Positions 43,824 to 52,239 of a stretch of 64,000 bases of DNA are shown piece after piece. The position numbers and the translations under genes were made by a program. The notes beneath the pieces were generated by a model. That model did no database searches. It saw only the letters and a list, made by a program, of their open reading frames with translations, and had not been told where the DNA came from. This stretch comes from Ornithomonoglobus_A sp045537455. GTDB lineage: Bacteria; Bacillota; Clostridia; UBA1381. Position 1 is the first letter of the stretch. Each line of letters starts with the position of its first letter. The DNA is taken from the NCBI GenBank assembly GCA_045537455.1, contig JAZSPM010000078.1:1-64000 (forward strand), in the 5' to 3' direction.

Positions 43824-44773
43824 CTGTCATCGTCCTTATTTTCAGGTATACATGGCTCCATTGCAGCGATTGCAACTTCAATCTGAGAATCATCAGGCTC
43901 ACGTGTTGTAAGCTTCTGAAGCCACAGTCCCGGTTTTGACAAAGTGCATACCGCTTTATTTTTGCTTCGTCCTGCCCATTTGATTACCTCATACGAAAGA
44001 CCTGCAACAACAGGCAAGAGTGCAAGACGCATCAAAACTCTCAGTATAATTCCCGTTTTTGGCAGGAATAGGAACAATATTATACTTATTATCATAACGA
44101 ACAGTAAAAAGCTTGTTCCGCATCTTGGATGGAAGCGTGTATGCTTTCTGACATTCTCAACCGTCAGATCTTCTCCTGCTTCGTAGCAGGCTATAGTTTT
44201 ATGCTCTGCTCCGTGGTATTCAAAAACACGCTTTATTTCTTTCATCTGCGATACAAGAAGCATATATCCTAAGAATATCACCATTCTGATTATACCCTCA
44301 AACACGCTTGTAAACAGTCTTGTTTCTGTCCATGGCTTGATTGCGGGTATCGCTTCTACAAGACGGGTAAGAAGTGTCGGCAATACCATAAACAAGCCTA
44401 CCGAAAGTACGATTGATATTGCGACCGCCACATAAATAACTATGTCCTTTATTTTATCTCCAAGCTTTTCCTCAAGCCATTTGTCAAATTTGCTTTCTTC
44501 CTCCTCGTCGGCTTCCAAATCCACAAATTCCGCACTGAACATAAGCGCCTTCATTCCGATTACAAGTGAATCAACAAAGTTGACACAGCCTCTTATTATA
44601 GGAAGCTTAAATAATTTTGCACGTGTTTTTACACCATTTTCGTCAATCTTCTTTTCAATTTCTCCGTCAGGCTTTCTTACCGCAACCGTAGTCTTGTACG
44701 GTCCTCTCATCATAACTCCCTCCATTACAGCCTGACCGCCGATAGAGGTTATATGTTGTTCTTTATTTTCCAT
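43817..44773 (-). CDS. DUF1385 membrane protein (YqhQ-like)
   Basis: This is a 318-residue protein. The N-terminal SIGGQAVMEGVMMRGP, then FRYHGAEHKT-type region (FEYHGAEHKTIACYE), and HPRCGTSFLLFV are the DUF1385 hallmarks. At least four membrane helices lie between 110 and 280. The family is nearly always next to prmC or prfA in Bacillota, as here. Function is unknown; conserved His and Cys suggest metal binding. AAAGGATG precedes the ATG. Confidence 0.9.
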   Translation of the reverse strand: MENKEQHITSIGGQAVMEGVMMRGPYKTTVAVRKPDGEIEKKIDENGVKTRAKLFKLPIIRGCVNFVDSLVIGMKALMFSAEFVDLEADEEEESKFDKWLEEKLGDKIKDIVIYVAVAISIVLSVGLFMVLPTLLTRLVEAIPAIKPWTETRLFTSVFEGIIRMVIFLGYMLLVSQMKEIKRVFEYHGAEHKTIACYEAGEDLTVENVRKHTRFHPRCGTSFLLFVMIISIILFLFLPKTGIILRVLMRLALLPVVAGLSYEVIKWAGRSKNKAVCTLSKPGLWLQKLTTREPDDSQIEVAIAAMEPCIPENKDDDRW

Positions 44774-44801
44774 TTTAATTCATCCTTTTCTTTTAATTTT
44801 T

Positions 44802-45410
44802 TTAACAGCAGCAATTACAATCGCATGGCGAACAGCATCCGCACGGCAAACATATAAACGGACACGGGCACGTCGCACACATCGCACATGGGTCATTCCA
44901 TGTATTTGTGCCTGTATATGTTGTGTAAGTTGTATTTCTGCGTGTTATATTATCCAGTGCGCCCCTGTATTCAATATTGTTTGGGTCAAGCTCAACTGCA
45001 CGCCGTAAATTTGCCACTCCCTGATCATACCAGCCCTTACGCAGGCATATAACACCCATAAGATAATACCATTCCGCATTCTTGGGAAGTCTGTTGAGCA
45101 TAGCCTCAGCTTCGGCAGTTCTGTTCATGGTAAGCAATGCACGGACATTAGAATAGCTATCCTGACCTGCATTATAGCTGTATCCACCGTTATATCCGCC
45201 GTAGCTCTGAGAACCTCCGTTATCGGTGTTTTTACCTGTCAGCATATCATAAGCACGGTTAATTTCCTTTGTCTTTTCACTTGCCACATCAGCAAGAGGA
45301 CTGTTTACATACTTATCAGGGTGATATTTTTTTATAAGCTCTCTGTAAGCCTTTTTTATGGTTTCTTCGTCTGCACCTCTCGGAACTCCGAGAACTTCAT
45401 ATGGATCCAT
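44802..45410 (-). CDS. DnaJ-domain protein with a Cys-rich tail
   Basis: This is a 202-residue protein. A J domain at 1-60 (DPYEVLGVPRGADEETIKK, HPD motif in YHPDKY) leads to a Gly/Tyr-rich linker, a TPR-like segment (about 88-155; NRLPKNAEWYYLMGVICLRKG) and a tail of about 30 residues. The tail holds a dozen cysteines in CxxC and CC patterns (CAMCATCPCP, CGCCSPCDCNCCC). It is not a full DnaJ chaperone. It overlaps the DUF5685 gene by 14 bases, a frequent clostridial pair. The tail may bind metal or anchor the protein. Confidence 0.85.
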   Translation of the reverse strand: MDPYEVLGVPRGADEETIKKAYRELIKKYHPDKYVNSPLADVASEKTKEINRAYDMLTGKNTDNGGSQSYGGYNGGYSYNAGQDSYSNVRALLTMNRTAEAEAMLNRLPKNAEWYYLMGVICLRKGWYDQGVANLRRAVELDPNNIEYRGALDNITRRNTTYTTYTGTNTWNDPCAMCATCPCPFICLPCGCCSPCDCNCCC

Positions 45411-46275
45411 TTTTATCTCCTATATCTTGTTTTTTCAAAACAGCTATCTGTTTTATTCTAAGACTGTCATATATTATTTTATAAAGAACCTCTTGATTTT
45501 TATACACCTTCAGAAGCTCAAAGCTTGAAGCCGCATTTTCCAGAGTGAATGTAAGCGAAATCTCAAGCTCCTTTGCCCTTGAAGCCCTGTACGCAGATAT
45601 ATCTCCATCCTTAAAATCTGCAATAAACGGATTGTATGATTTACTTTTATAATCCTTTTCGAGGTCATTAATCGCATCAAGTACAAAAATCCATCTTCCT
45701 ATATTATACCCAAACCAATCAAGAATACGTCTTGTTTCATCGTCGGTTATAAATGAAGGTGTAAAAAGCTTTTGAAGAATTTTCGCAAAGCAGTCGGCAA
45801 CACGGTCAATATCAGAGCAGTTTTCTTTTTCCAAGCGGCTCAGCTCGTCAAGACAGTTCTTTATATATTTATACTCATCCCGATACTTTTTTCTTGCACG
45901 CCGTACTCCGCCATACATTACAGCCATGCCTAAAAGTGCTTTTATGCTTTTATCATCATGCCAGTCATCCGCAAGCTTTAAATACGAAAGCATCACACCG
46001 GCACACGCACTGTAGTCAACGGCAATATCCTGCTTTACACACTGTTTCTTTTTAAACGGATGAACCATGCACGCTTCCGTTTTCATACAATGCTCCTCAT
46101 CAACTACCGCCGACAGCACCATAGCAAGAAACGTAACATCATAGCTAAGTCCAAGTCTTGAAGCCTGTGAGCATTGCTTTCCCATAGCCTTGCATAAGCC
46201 GCAGTAATATGCATTAAAAATTCCAAAGTCTGCTTCACCAAGCTGTCCTTTACAGGGTTTTATATATCCAAACAT
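45397..46275 (-). CDS. DUF5685-family protein
   Basis: This 292-residue helical protein opens MFGYIKPCKGQLGEADFGIF, followed by YYCGLCKAMG with C-x2-C. More cysteines follow in CMKTEACMVHPFKKKQC and YSACAGVMLSYLKLADDW; the DDxxD-like acidic runs recall polyprenyl-synthase-type helices. I recall this family beside J-domain genes; function is unknown. It heads a five-gene unit (DUF5685, DnaJ, DUF1385, prmC, PAP2). Confidence 0.82.
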   Translation of the reverse strand: MFGYIKPCKGQLGEADFGIFNAYYCGLCKAMGKQCSQASRLGLSYDVTFLAMVLSAVVDEEHCMKTEACMVHPFKKKQCVKQDIAVDYSACAGVMLSYLKLADDWHDDKSIKALLGMAVMYGGVRRARKKYRDEYKYIKNCLDELSRLEKENCSDIDRVADCFAKILQKLFTPSFITDDETRRILDWFGYNIGRWIFVLDAINDLEKDYKSKSYNPFIADFKDGDISAYRASRAKELEISLTFTLENAASSFELLKVYKNQEVLYKIIYDSLRIKQIAVLKKQDIGDKNGSI

Positions 46276-46295
46276 TATATTCTCCCATAAAAATA

Positions 46296-46339
46296 AGATA
46301 TATATTAATAAGTATATATCTAAATCAAAAAAATTTCAA
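46296..46339 (-). promoter_or_regulatory. Promoter of the DUF5685-PAP2 unit with an inverted repeat
   Basis: On the minus strand, TTGAAA (46334-46339) and TATACT (46311-46316) have a 17-base spacer. The inverted repeat AGATATATA (46296-46304) with TATATATCT (46313-46321) overlaps the -10. It is AT-rich, so it may be chance. Confidence 0.55.
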
Positions 46340-46430
46340 TACTAAACAGAAATTTATTTTAAAAATTTATTTTTTGTTCATATTTGGGTATGATAAACAG
46401 GAAACAATTTATATGAAAGGATAAAAAACT

Positions 46431-46871
46431 ATGAATTCGAAAATGACTCAACAGGAATATGACGAGCTTGTAAAGCAAAAAACGCCAAACTCAACTATAT
46501 TAAAAAACTGTATAAAAGCATTTTTAATAGGAGGGTTAATTTGTGTGTTGGGCGAAGCCATGCTTAAAATATACAAAAGCCTCGGACTTTCCCAGGAGGA
46601 TGCAGGAACCATGGTTTCTGTATCACTCATATTTTTAAGCGCCTTACTGACAGGACTTAATATATACCCGAAAATTGCAAAGCACGCAGGTGCCGGCACA
46701 CTTGTCCCAATTACGGGCTTTGCCAATTCCATATCCGCTCCGGCACTTGAAGCCAAAACCGAGGGCTATGTTTTAGGCGTCGGTGCAAAAATATTTACAA
46801 TAGCAGGACCTGTTATACTTTTTGGTACACTTGCATCTGTTATTGCGGGAATTATTTATTTTATATTTTGA
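46431..46871 (+). CDS. spoVAC: Stage V sporulation protein AC
   Basis: This is a 146-residue membrane protein of the SpoVAC/SpoVAEb family. Four hydrophobic segments follow a polar N-terminus, with IKAFLIGGLICVLGEAML, GAGTLVPITGFANSISAPALE and GVGAKIFTIAGPVILFG. SpoVA proteins form the channel that moves dipicolinic acid into the forespore and releases it at germination. Here it stands alone, without spoVAD or spoVAEb. GAAAGGAT precedes the ATG. I could not identify a convincing sigma-G or sigma-F promoter. Confidence 0.9.
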   Translation: MNSKMTQQEYDELVKQKTPNSTILKNCIKAFLIGGLICVLGEAMLKIYKSLGLSQEDAGTMVSVSLIFLSALLTGLNIYPKIAKHAGAGTLVPITGFANSISAPALEAKTEGYVLGVGAKIFTIAGPVILFGTLASVIAGIIYFIF

Positions 46872-46874
46872 AAT

Positions 46875-46903
46875 AAAAATACCGAAAATAAATTTTCGGC
46901 ATT
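46875..46903. terminator. Terminator between spoVAC and the XRE gene
   Basis: CCGAAAAT (46882-46889) pairs with ATTTTCGG (46892-46899). On the minus strand it is followed by TATTTTTATTT, on the plus strand by a shorter CATTTT. It serves the convergent genes. Confidence 0.7.
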
Positions 46904-46931
46904 TTGAAGGTGCAAAAACAAAAACGCACCT

Positions 46932-47150
46932 TTACATATCTTCATATCTTTTCGGATTATCCGTTTCTCCTAACAAATAATCAATACTTGTATTATAAAA
47001 CCTCGCAAGCTTTATGAGTATTGCTGTAGGTATATCATTTTCACCCGTTTCATACTTTGAATATCCTGTTTGTGACATTCCCAACATATCAGCAACTTGC
47101 GTCTGGTTTAAATCATTATCTTCTCTTAAATCTCTTATTCTTCTATACAT
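46932..47150 (-). CDS. XRE-family helix-turn-helix regulator
   Basis: This is a 72-residue protein that is almost entirely one HTH_3 domain: RIRDLREDNDLNQTQVADML, then GMSQTGYSKYETGENDIP, and the ending IDYLLGETDNP. It has the size and look of a dedicated local repressor. AAAGGAG precedes the ATG. It is divergent from a Cys-rich 51-residue gene, and a palindrome in the shared region covers that gene's promoter, so it probably controls it and possibly itself. Confidence 0.85.
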   Translation of the reverse strand: MYRRIRDLREDNDLNQTQVADMLGMSQTGYSKYETGENDIPTAILIKLARFYNTSIDYLLGETDNPKRYEDM

Positions 47151-47196
47151 AAGTAAAACTCCTTTAAAAATATTTTAATTTATTTTCAAAAAAGTA

Positions 47197-47225
47197 TTTA
47201 CTTTTAACCTGAAATAGGTTAAAAT
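47197..47225 (+). promoter_or_regulatory. Promoter and operator of the Cys-rich peptide gene
   Basis: TTTACT (47197-47202) and TAAAAT (47220-47225) have a 17-base spacer. The palindrome TTTAACCT (47203-47210), GAAAT, AGGTTAAA (47216-47223) has perfect 8-base arms that fill the spacer and enter the -10. It is a likely binding site for the divergent XRE regulator. Confidence 0.7.
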
Positions 47226-47246
47226 GTATTGTACGAGGTGATTAAT

Positions 47247-47402
47247 ATGATTTGCATGAACAGCTTTTGTATTCATTGGCACAATAATATTTGTTTATTA
47301 AATAATATATGTTTGGATGCCTCCGGACAATGCATTGATTGTACTTATATTGATTTCAATATAAAAAATATAAATTCAACATTAAAGAAAATAAAAAAAT
47401 AA
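47247..47402 (+). CDS. Small Cys-rich protein of unknown function
   Basis: This is a 51-residue ORF. Cysteines at 3, 8, 16, 22, 29 and 32 and histidines at 10 and 12 suggest a metal-binding or disulfide-bonded fold; the spacing recalls short DUF1540-like clostridial proteins, but I cannot assign it. The tail is Lys/Asn-rich. GAGGTG lies seven bases before the ATG. A good promoter lies 22-50 bases upstream, with an operator palindrome. I see no secretion signal. It is probably real because promoter, operator, ribosome site and frame line up. Confidence 0.7.
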   Translation: MICMNSFCIHWHNNICLLNNICLDASGQCIDCTYIDFNIKNINSTLKKIKK

Positions 47403-47475
47403 TTTCAAAATACCTCTTTTCTTTTTTATTATTTTATGGTAGAATGATATAAATGAGATTTACGGAGGATTAAAG

Positions 47476-48450
47476 ATGCACGGATACAGAACCTTTCATG
47501 AGGAGCTTATGGAAAATTTAATACAAAGCGTAAGAAACGGCTCTGTTTCACACGCATATATATTTGAAGGGGCAAAGGGGCTTGGGAAGCACGAAAGCGC
47601 TCGCTTGTTTGCTGCGGCTCTTACCTGCCTGTCTCAGAGTAATGCTCCGTGCGGTGTATGCTCAAGCTGCGCAGAAGCATCTGCCAACAGCAACCCTGAT
47701 ATAATTTATGTAGAAAAACCAAAGGACAAAACAAGAATCCCGGTCGATACAATCCGTCAGCTAAACGACGATGCGGCAATAAAGCCATTTAATGCTCCGA
47801 AAAAGGTTTATATTATAAACGACGGAGACCTGCTTACAACCGAAGCACAAAACGCTTTTTTAAAAACCTTTGAGGAGCCACCTGAATATGCAGTATTTAT
47901 TATTGTTGTGGAAACCTCATTAAGCTTATTACCGACTATACTTTCAAGGGCGGTGCTTATTACATTTCCGCCGATTTCAAATAAAAAAACAGAACAATTT
48001 TTACTTGAACATTATCCTGATGAAAAAAAACGTATTCCGTTTCTTGTGAATTTTTGCGAAGGGAATCCCGGAACTGCAGAGGATATTATTGCAAACCCTG
48101 ATTTTGAACAGCTTCGCAGCGATTCTCTTGACGTAATAAAATACCTGCTTTCATCAAACAAAAATGAAGCTTTTCTGATTGAGGATTTTATTGATAAACG
48201 AAAGGATTTTGCAGATCAGATTTTTGATTTCTGGATTTCGTTCCTGCGTGATATTCTTGTTCTGCAATGCTCGGCATTTGAGAGTGCAATAAATATAGAT
48301 AAGCTCAGTGCTTTAAAGAAATATTCAGAAGCCCATGACGAGAAGAAAATAGTTTCAGCCATAACCACTTTAACAAACGGCAAAAAGATGCTTGACCGAT
48401 ACGTTAAAGCAGGAGCTGTCGCACTTAATTGTGCATTAAAAATATCATAA
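47476..48450 (+). CDS. holB: DNA polymerase III subunit delta'
   Basis: This is a 324-residue clamp-loader subunit. The Walker A position reads EGAKGLGKHESA, so the delta' P-loop is degenerate as usual. The zinc module is CGVCSSC with the preceding Cys (C54 region). AQNAFLKTFEEPP and PTILSRAVLITF (SRC-like, here SRA) follow. TACGGAGGA precedes the ATG. Usual neighbours tmk and yaaR are not present. Confidence 0.92.
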   Translation: MHGYRTFHEELMENLIQSVRNGSVSHAYIFEGAKGLGKHESARLFAAALTCLSQSNAPCGVCSSCAEASANSNPDIIYVEKPKDKTRIPVDTIRQLNDDAAIKPFNAPKKVYIINDGDLLTTEAQNAFLKTFEEPPEYAVFIIVVETSLSLLPTILSRAVLITFPPISNKKTEQFLLEHYPDEKKRIPFLVNFCEGNPGTAEDIIANPDFEQLRSDSLDVIKYLLSSNKNEAFLIEDFIDKRKDFADQIFDFWISFLRDILVLQCSAFESAINIDKLSALKKYSEAHDEKKIVSAITTLTNGKKMLDRYVKAGAVALNCALKIS

Positions 48451-48476
48451 AAAACGGCTTGAATAAGCCGTTTTTT
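48449..48476. terminator. Bidirectional terminator after holB
   Basis: AAAACGGCTT (48451-48460) pairs with AAGCCGTTTT (48465-48474) around GAAT, with T's beyond. On the minus strand it could end recD2 transcripts or a short RNA. Confidence 0.88.
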
Positions 48477-48524
48477 GATTATGTGTCTGCACTGTAATTT
48501 ATTACTTTATATGTTTTGATTTTT

Positions 48525-48554
48525 ATCTTAACCCTAAATGCGGTATTTTGTCAA
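48525..48554 (-). promoter_or_regulatory. Promoter-like site just after recD2
   Basis: On the minus strand, TTGACA (48549-48554) and TAAGAT (48525-48530) have an 18-base spacer. A transcript from here would reach the hairpin at 48449-48476 after about 70 bases. There is no ORF. It may be chance. Confidence 0.35.
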
Positions 48555-48563
48555 TATAAAATA

Positions 48564-50795
48564 TTAATTATTTTGTTTTTCAAGCATTTTAGAATAATAA
48601 CTCATACGGTATGATAACGCCGTAAAGCGTTTTTGTGTAAAAGCATTCTGCACCATACAGTTTACAGTTTGCTCCGAACCAACAATAATAACAATATCCT
48701 TTGCTCTTGTAACGGCAGTATAAAACAGATTTTTAGTCATAAGCCTCGGCATAAAATGACCAAGTGCTATAATAACAATAGGGAATTCACTTCCCTGACT
48801 TTTATGAACCGTCACCGCATACGAAAGGTCAAGCTCATCAAGCCCCGAAAACGGATAATCAATATACTTGTCGTCATCAAATAATATAGTCATATATTTA
48901 TCAGTTGTATTTATTTTTTCTATTATACCCATATCTCCGTTAAATACACCCGTACCTTCTTCTCCGTTGGTTCGCTTATAAATCATGTCATAATTATTTT
49001 TAGTCTGCATAACCTTATCACCTTCACGAAAAATCATATGACCATAAGTGTATTCATTTTTTTCAGGCGAAGACGGATTGTATGCATCCTGCAAAAGACG
49101 GTTCAAATTAACCGTTCCTATATCGCCTTTTTTAGTCGGTGACAAAATCTGTATTCCCGAAATCGGATTCACGCCATAGCTTTTTGGAAGTCTGTTTATA
49201 AATAAATCTGTTACGGTTGTTGATATTGAGCCTGCATTCCCTCTCCGCAAACAGAAAAAGTCATTGTTTGTAGTTGTTAAATCAGGCAATTCACCTCTGT
49301 TAATACGATGTGCATTCACAATAATAAGACTTTGTTCAGCCTGCCTGAAAATACGATTTAATTTTATAACCGGAATCGCCTCGCTTTCTATTATATCCTT
49401 CAAAACACTTCCGGGGCCTATTGACGGAAGCTGATCACTGTCACCGCACAAAATCACCCTCGCCCCGCTTTTTACTGCGCGCAAAAACGAACACAGCAAC
49501 GGCGTATCAATCATACTTGCCTCATCCAAAATCAGAACATCTGCCGCAAGCGGATGTGATTCGTTATACGAAAAAACGTGTACTCCGTTTTTGTATTCAG
49601 TTCCAAGAAGCCTGTGAATTGTTTTTGCTTCAAGACCTGTCACCTGTGAAAGCCTTTTTGCCGCACGTCCTGTAGGAGCTGCAAGAGCAACAGAAAGCTG
49701 CATATCTTCAAGCACTCTTATCATAGCATTAACTGTTGTGGTTTTTCCCGTTCCCGGACCTCCCGTAAGCACCATACAGCCCGACGATGCAGCAGTTATA
49801 ACAGCGTCCTTTTGTTCAGGTGCAAGCTCATTCTGAAGTGAAAGTGCCGAAATCCTTTGTTCTGTCTGCAATGCGTTCAATATCACCTTAGGCTTTGTTT
49901 TCGCCATAACAGCAAATCTGCTTGCTATATACATTTCCTGCTCGTAAAGCTCTTTAAGAAAACATACTTTTTCACGCTCGATAGTATCACAAATAATTTC
50001 TTTTTCTTCTATAAGCTCAAGCATTGCCTTCTCTGCCTCTGCTTCGCCCACATTCAGCTTATATGCCGTATCTTCAACTATTAAGCTAAACGGCATATAT
50101 GTATGGCCACTTTGATATGCCGCAGTCTGCATAAGATATTTTATTCCCGAACAAATTCTCAGCATACTGTTTTTAGGTATGCCCATGTTAAATGCAATCA
50201 AATCTGCGGTTGTAAATGAAACGCCTGAAACCATATCCGCCAATGTATACGGATTTCTTTCTATTATATCAATCGCACTGCTGCCGAACACATCATATAC
50301 CTTCATCGCTATCGTAGGCGATATATTATATTTTTGCAAAAACATAACAAGCCTCTGGACGGCTTGCAACCTCTTATATGATTCTGAAATCTTCATAGCC
50401 TTATCGTGGCTTATTCCCTTTATTTTTGCCAATTTCTCAGGCTCCGAAAGCATGATGTTCAAGGTATCTGCACCAAACTCATCAACAAGCTTTTTTGCAG
50501 TAGCCTCACGTACACCCTCAACTATTCCCGATGCGAGATATTGAAATATCGCATCCTCATCAGTCGGTAAAATCGGTTCAAAAAATTCTACTCTGAACTG
50601 GTCTCCATAATCATAATGCGTAGTCCACGAGCCTGTAATATTAAGATACTGACCTTCATTTATGCACGGTAAAATTCCGACAGCCGTGAAATAATCACTA
50701 CCGTCGGCATACGAAGCCTCCATAACAGTGTAACCGTTATCTTCATTTGTATATATAATTTCTTCAACCATGCATTTGATTGTTTCAGTAGACAT
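48564..50795 (-). CDS. recD2: RecD2-type ATP-dependent DNA helicase
   Basis: This is a 743-residue SF1B 5'-3' helicase of the RecBC-independent type. An N-terminal OB-like domain (about 1-80), helix-hairpin-helix repeats (100-230), Walker A GGPGTGKTT (345-353), Walker B LDEASMID (near 422) and the late VHKSQGSEFP motif are all intact. Its role in Bacillota is DNA repair and replication-fork maintenance. It overlaps the upstream decarboxylase gene by 11 bases. Confidence 0.94.
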   Translation of the reverse strand: MSTETIKCMVEEIIYTNEDNGYTVMEASYADGSDYFTAVGILPCINEGQYLNITGSWTTHYDYGDQFRVEFFEPILPTDEDAIFQYLASGIVEGVREATAKKLVDEFGADTLNIMLSEPEKLAKIKGISHDKAMKISESYKRLQAVQRLVMFLQKYNISPTIAMKVYDVFGSSAIDIIERNPYTLADMVSGVSFTTADLIAFNMGIPKNSMLRICSGIKYLMQTAAYQSGHTYMPFSLIVEDTAYKLNVGEAEAEKAMLELIEEKEIICDTIEREKVCFLKELYEQEMYIASRFAVMAKTKPKVILNALQTEQRISALSLQNELAPEQKDAVITAASSGCMVLTGGPGTGKTTTVNAMIRVLEDMQLSVALAAPTGRAAKRLSQVTGLEAKTIHRLLGTEYKNGVHVFSYNESHPLAADVLILDEASMIDTPLLCSFLRAVKSGARVILCGDSDQLPSIGPGSVLKDIIESEAIPVIKLNRIFRQAEQSLIIVNAHRINRGELPDLTTTNNDFFCLRRGNAGSISTTVTDLFINRLPKSYGVNPISGIQILSPTKKGDIGTVNLNRLLQDAYNPSSPEKNEYTYGHMIFREGDKVMQTKNNYDMIYKRTNGEEGTGVFNGDMGIIEKINTTDKYMTILFDDDKYIDYPFSGLDELDLSYAVTVHKSQGSEFPIVIIALGHFMPRLMTKNLFYTAVTRAKDIVIIVGSEQTVNCMVQNAFTQKRFTALSYRMSYYSKMLEKQNN

Positions 50796-52107
50796 TTACC
50801 ATCAAATCCTTATCAATTCCTTTTAATTTTGCACCTGCTTTTTGCAGTTCCTTTATATTTTTTATCATTTGCTCTGTAATCTTCGCACCGCAGCATATAA
50901 CAGGTATACCCGGAGGATATGCCATAACAGTCGAAGCCGCAATTCTCCCCAAAGCATCATCTATATTAACGCTCTCACACTCTCCGAAAAAGCCGTCTGA
51001 TGGCGAGAATATTTCTGACGTCGGCAAAATCGCCTTACATTCCTCAGGCTCTAAAGTATTTGAGATTTTGCTTAATGCCTTGTTGAGTCTTTCAAAATCG
51101 TCCTCTGTATTTGACGGTGTTGCTATCAATACAATCGAATGTAAGTCCGCCATCTCTATATCAATCCCAAATTCGTCGGCAAGTAATTTCTCAACCTCAA
51201 AGCCGGTTTTTTCTCCTGTAAAAAACACCATTCTTGTCGGATCATCGTTGACAAGCGACGGCATGGAAATACTCTTTTTTAACTCGGTACAACGCTTTGC
51301 TGTTCTCTCCCATTCACTTTTATCCATAGTCAAAGCCGCAGCTTCCGCAGATGCCGAAATGACATATGACGGACTTGACGAGCCAAACATCCCAAGAGCA
51401 ATTTTAAGTCGCTCTTTGTTAACACGATTTCCGTTAACATGAACATATGCCGCTCCTGTAAGTGCATTGAGAGTTTTATGTGCACTCATAACAATACAGT
51501 CAGCACCGTTAAAATCAGGAAATATATCAGACGAAGCAAAGTGTGCCCCATGTGCTCCGTCAACCAAAAACGGTATATCGTATTTATGGCATATATGTGC
51601 CGTCTTTGAAATATTTTTACAAATACCGTAATAATCAGGTGAAACAGCAATAACAGCACATATGAGTTTCTCTTTATTTAAAATATCTTCAAGCTTTTCA
51701 TAATCAAAGCCTGTACAATGACCGAAACTATCGTATTTCATAGGAGCAAACATAAGCTGTACACCCATTAATGCACAGGCATTTATAACACTCATATGAC
51801 AGTCCGGCGACGAAAGCAATACACCGCCTTTTTTATAAACAGCCGCAATCATAGCCTGAATGCCTGTCGTTGAGCCTGACGTCAAAATAAGGCTTTCGTC
51901 AACGCCATACACCTTGCTTATCATTTCCTGAGAACGCAAAAGAACTTCTCCCGGCTCGTGCAAATCCTCTGTTGCGTCAAGCTCCGTAACATCGCAGTCT
52001 ATAATATTTTTAAGCAAGCCTCTGCCGTTTTTGTGTCCGGGCATAGCAAAAGAAACTCTGCCCGAATTATGATACTTTATCAAATGATTATAAAGCGGCA
52101 TTTCCAT
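50785..52107 (-). CDS. Orn/Lys/Arg decarboxylase-family PLP enzyme
   Basis: This is a 440-residue fold-type I PLP enzyme. I start at 52107 (MEMPLYNHL) with GGAGGG seven bases upstream. FAMPGHKNGRG near 20, DGAHGAH at 183-189 and the PLP lysine K211 in SAHKTLNALTG mark the family. Relatives (YaaO-type) decarboxylate arginine, lysine or ornithine to polyamine precursors. The exact substrate is unknown. recD2 overlaps its 3' end. Confidence 0.88.
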   Translation of the reverse strand: MEMPLYNHLIKYHNSGRVSFAMPGHKNGRGLLKNIIDCDVTELDATEDLHEPGEVLLRSQEMISKVYGVDESLILTSGSTTGIQAMIAAVYKKGGVLLSSPDCHMSVINACALMGVQLMFAPMKYDSFGHCTGFDYEKLEDILNKEKLICAVIAVSPDYYGICKNISKTAHICHKYDIPFLVDGAHGAHFASSDIFPDFNGADCIVMSAHKTLNALTGAAYVHVNGNRVNKERLKIALGMFGSSSPSYVISASAEAAALTMDKSEWERTAKRCTELKKSISMPSLVNDDPTRMVFFTGEKTGFEVEKLLADEFGIDIEMADLHSIVLIATPSNTEDDFERLNKALSKISNTLEPEECKAILPTSEIFSPSDGFFGECESVNIDDALGRIAASTVMAYPPGIPVICCGAKITEQMIKNIKELQKAGAKLKGIDKDLMVNVY

Positions 52108-52140
52108 AACCATACCCTCCAAACTTATTTTCTAATATAT

Positions 52141-52169
52141 ATTATACAAAAAAAGCGAACATATGTAAA
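52141..52169 (-). promoter_or_regulatory. Promoter of the decarboxylase-recD2 unit
   Basis: On the minus strand, TTTACA (52164-52169) and TATAAT (52141-52146) have a 17-base spacer. Confidence 0.7.
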
Positions 52170-52201
52170 GATTTTTTTCTAACATTTTTGTTACAAAAAT
52201 C

Positions 52202-52233
52202 AAAAAGAGCAGGCTCAATTTAAAGTCCTGCTC
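52202..52233 (-). terminator. Terminator of the dcw block after murG
   Basis: GAGCAGG (52207-52213) pairs with CCTGCTC (52227-52233). On the minus strand it is followed by TTTTTGATTTTTG. It lies 6 bases past the murG stop. Confidence 0.8.
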
Positions 52234-52239
52234 ATATTT

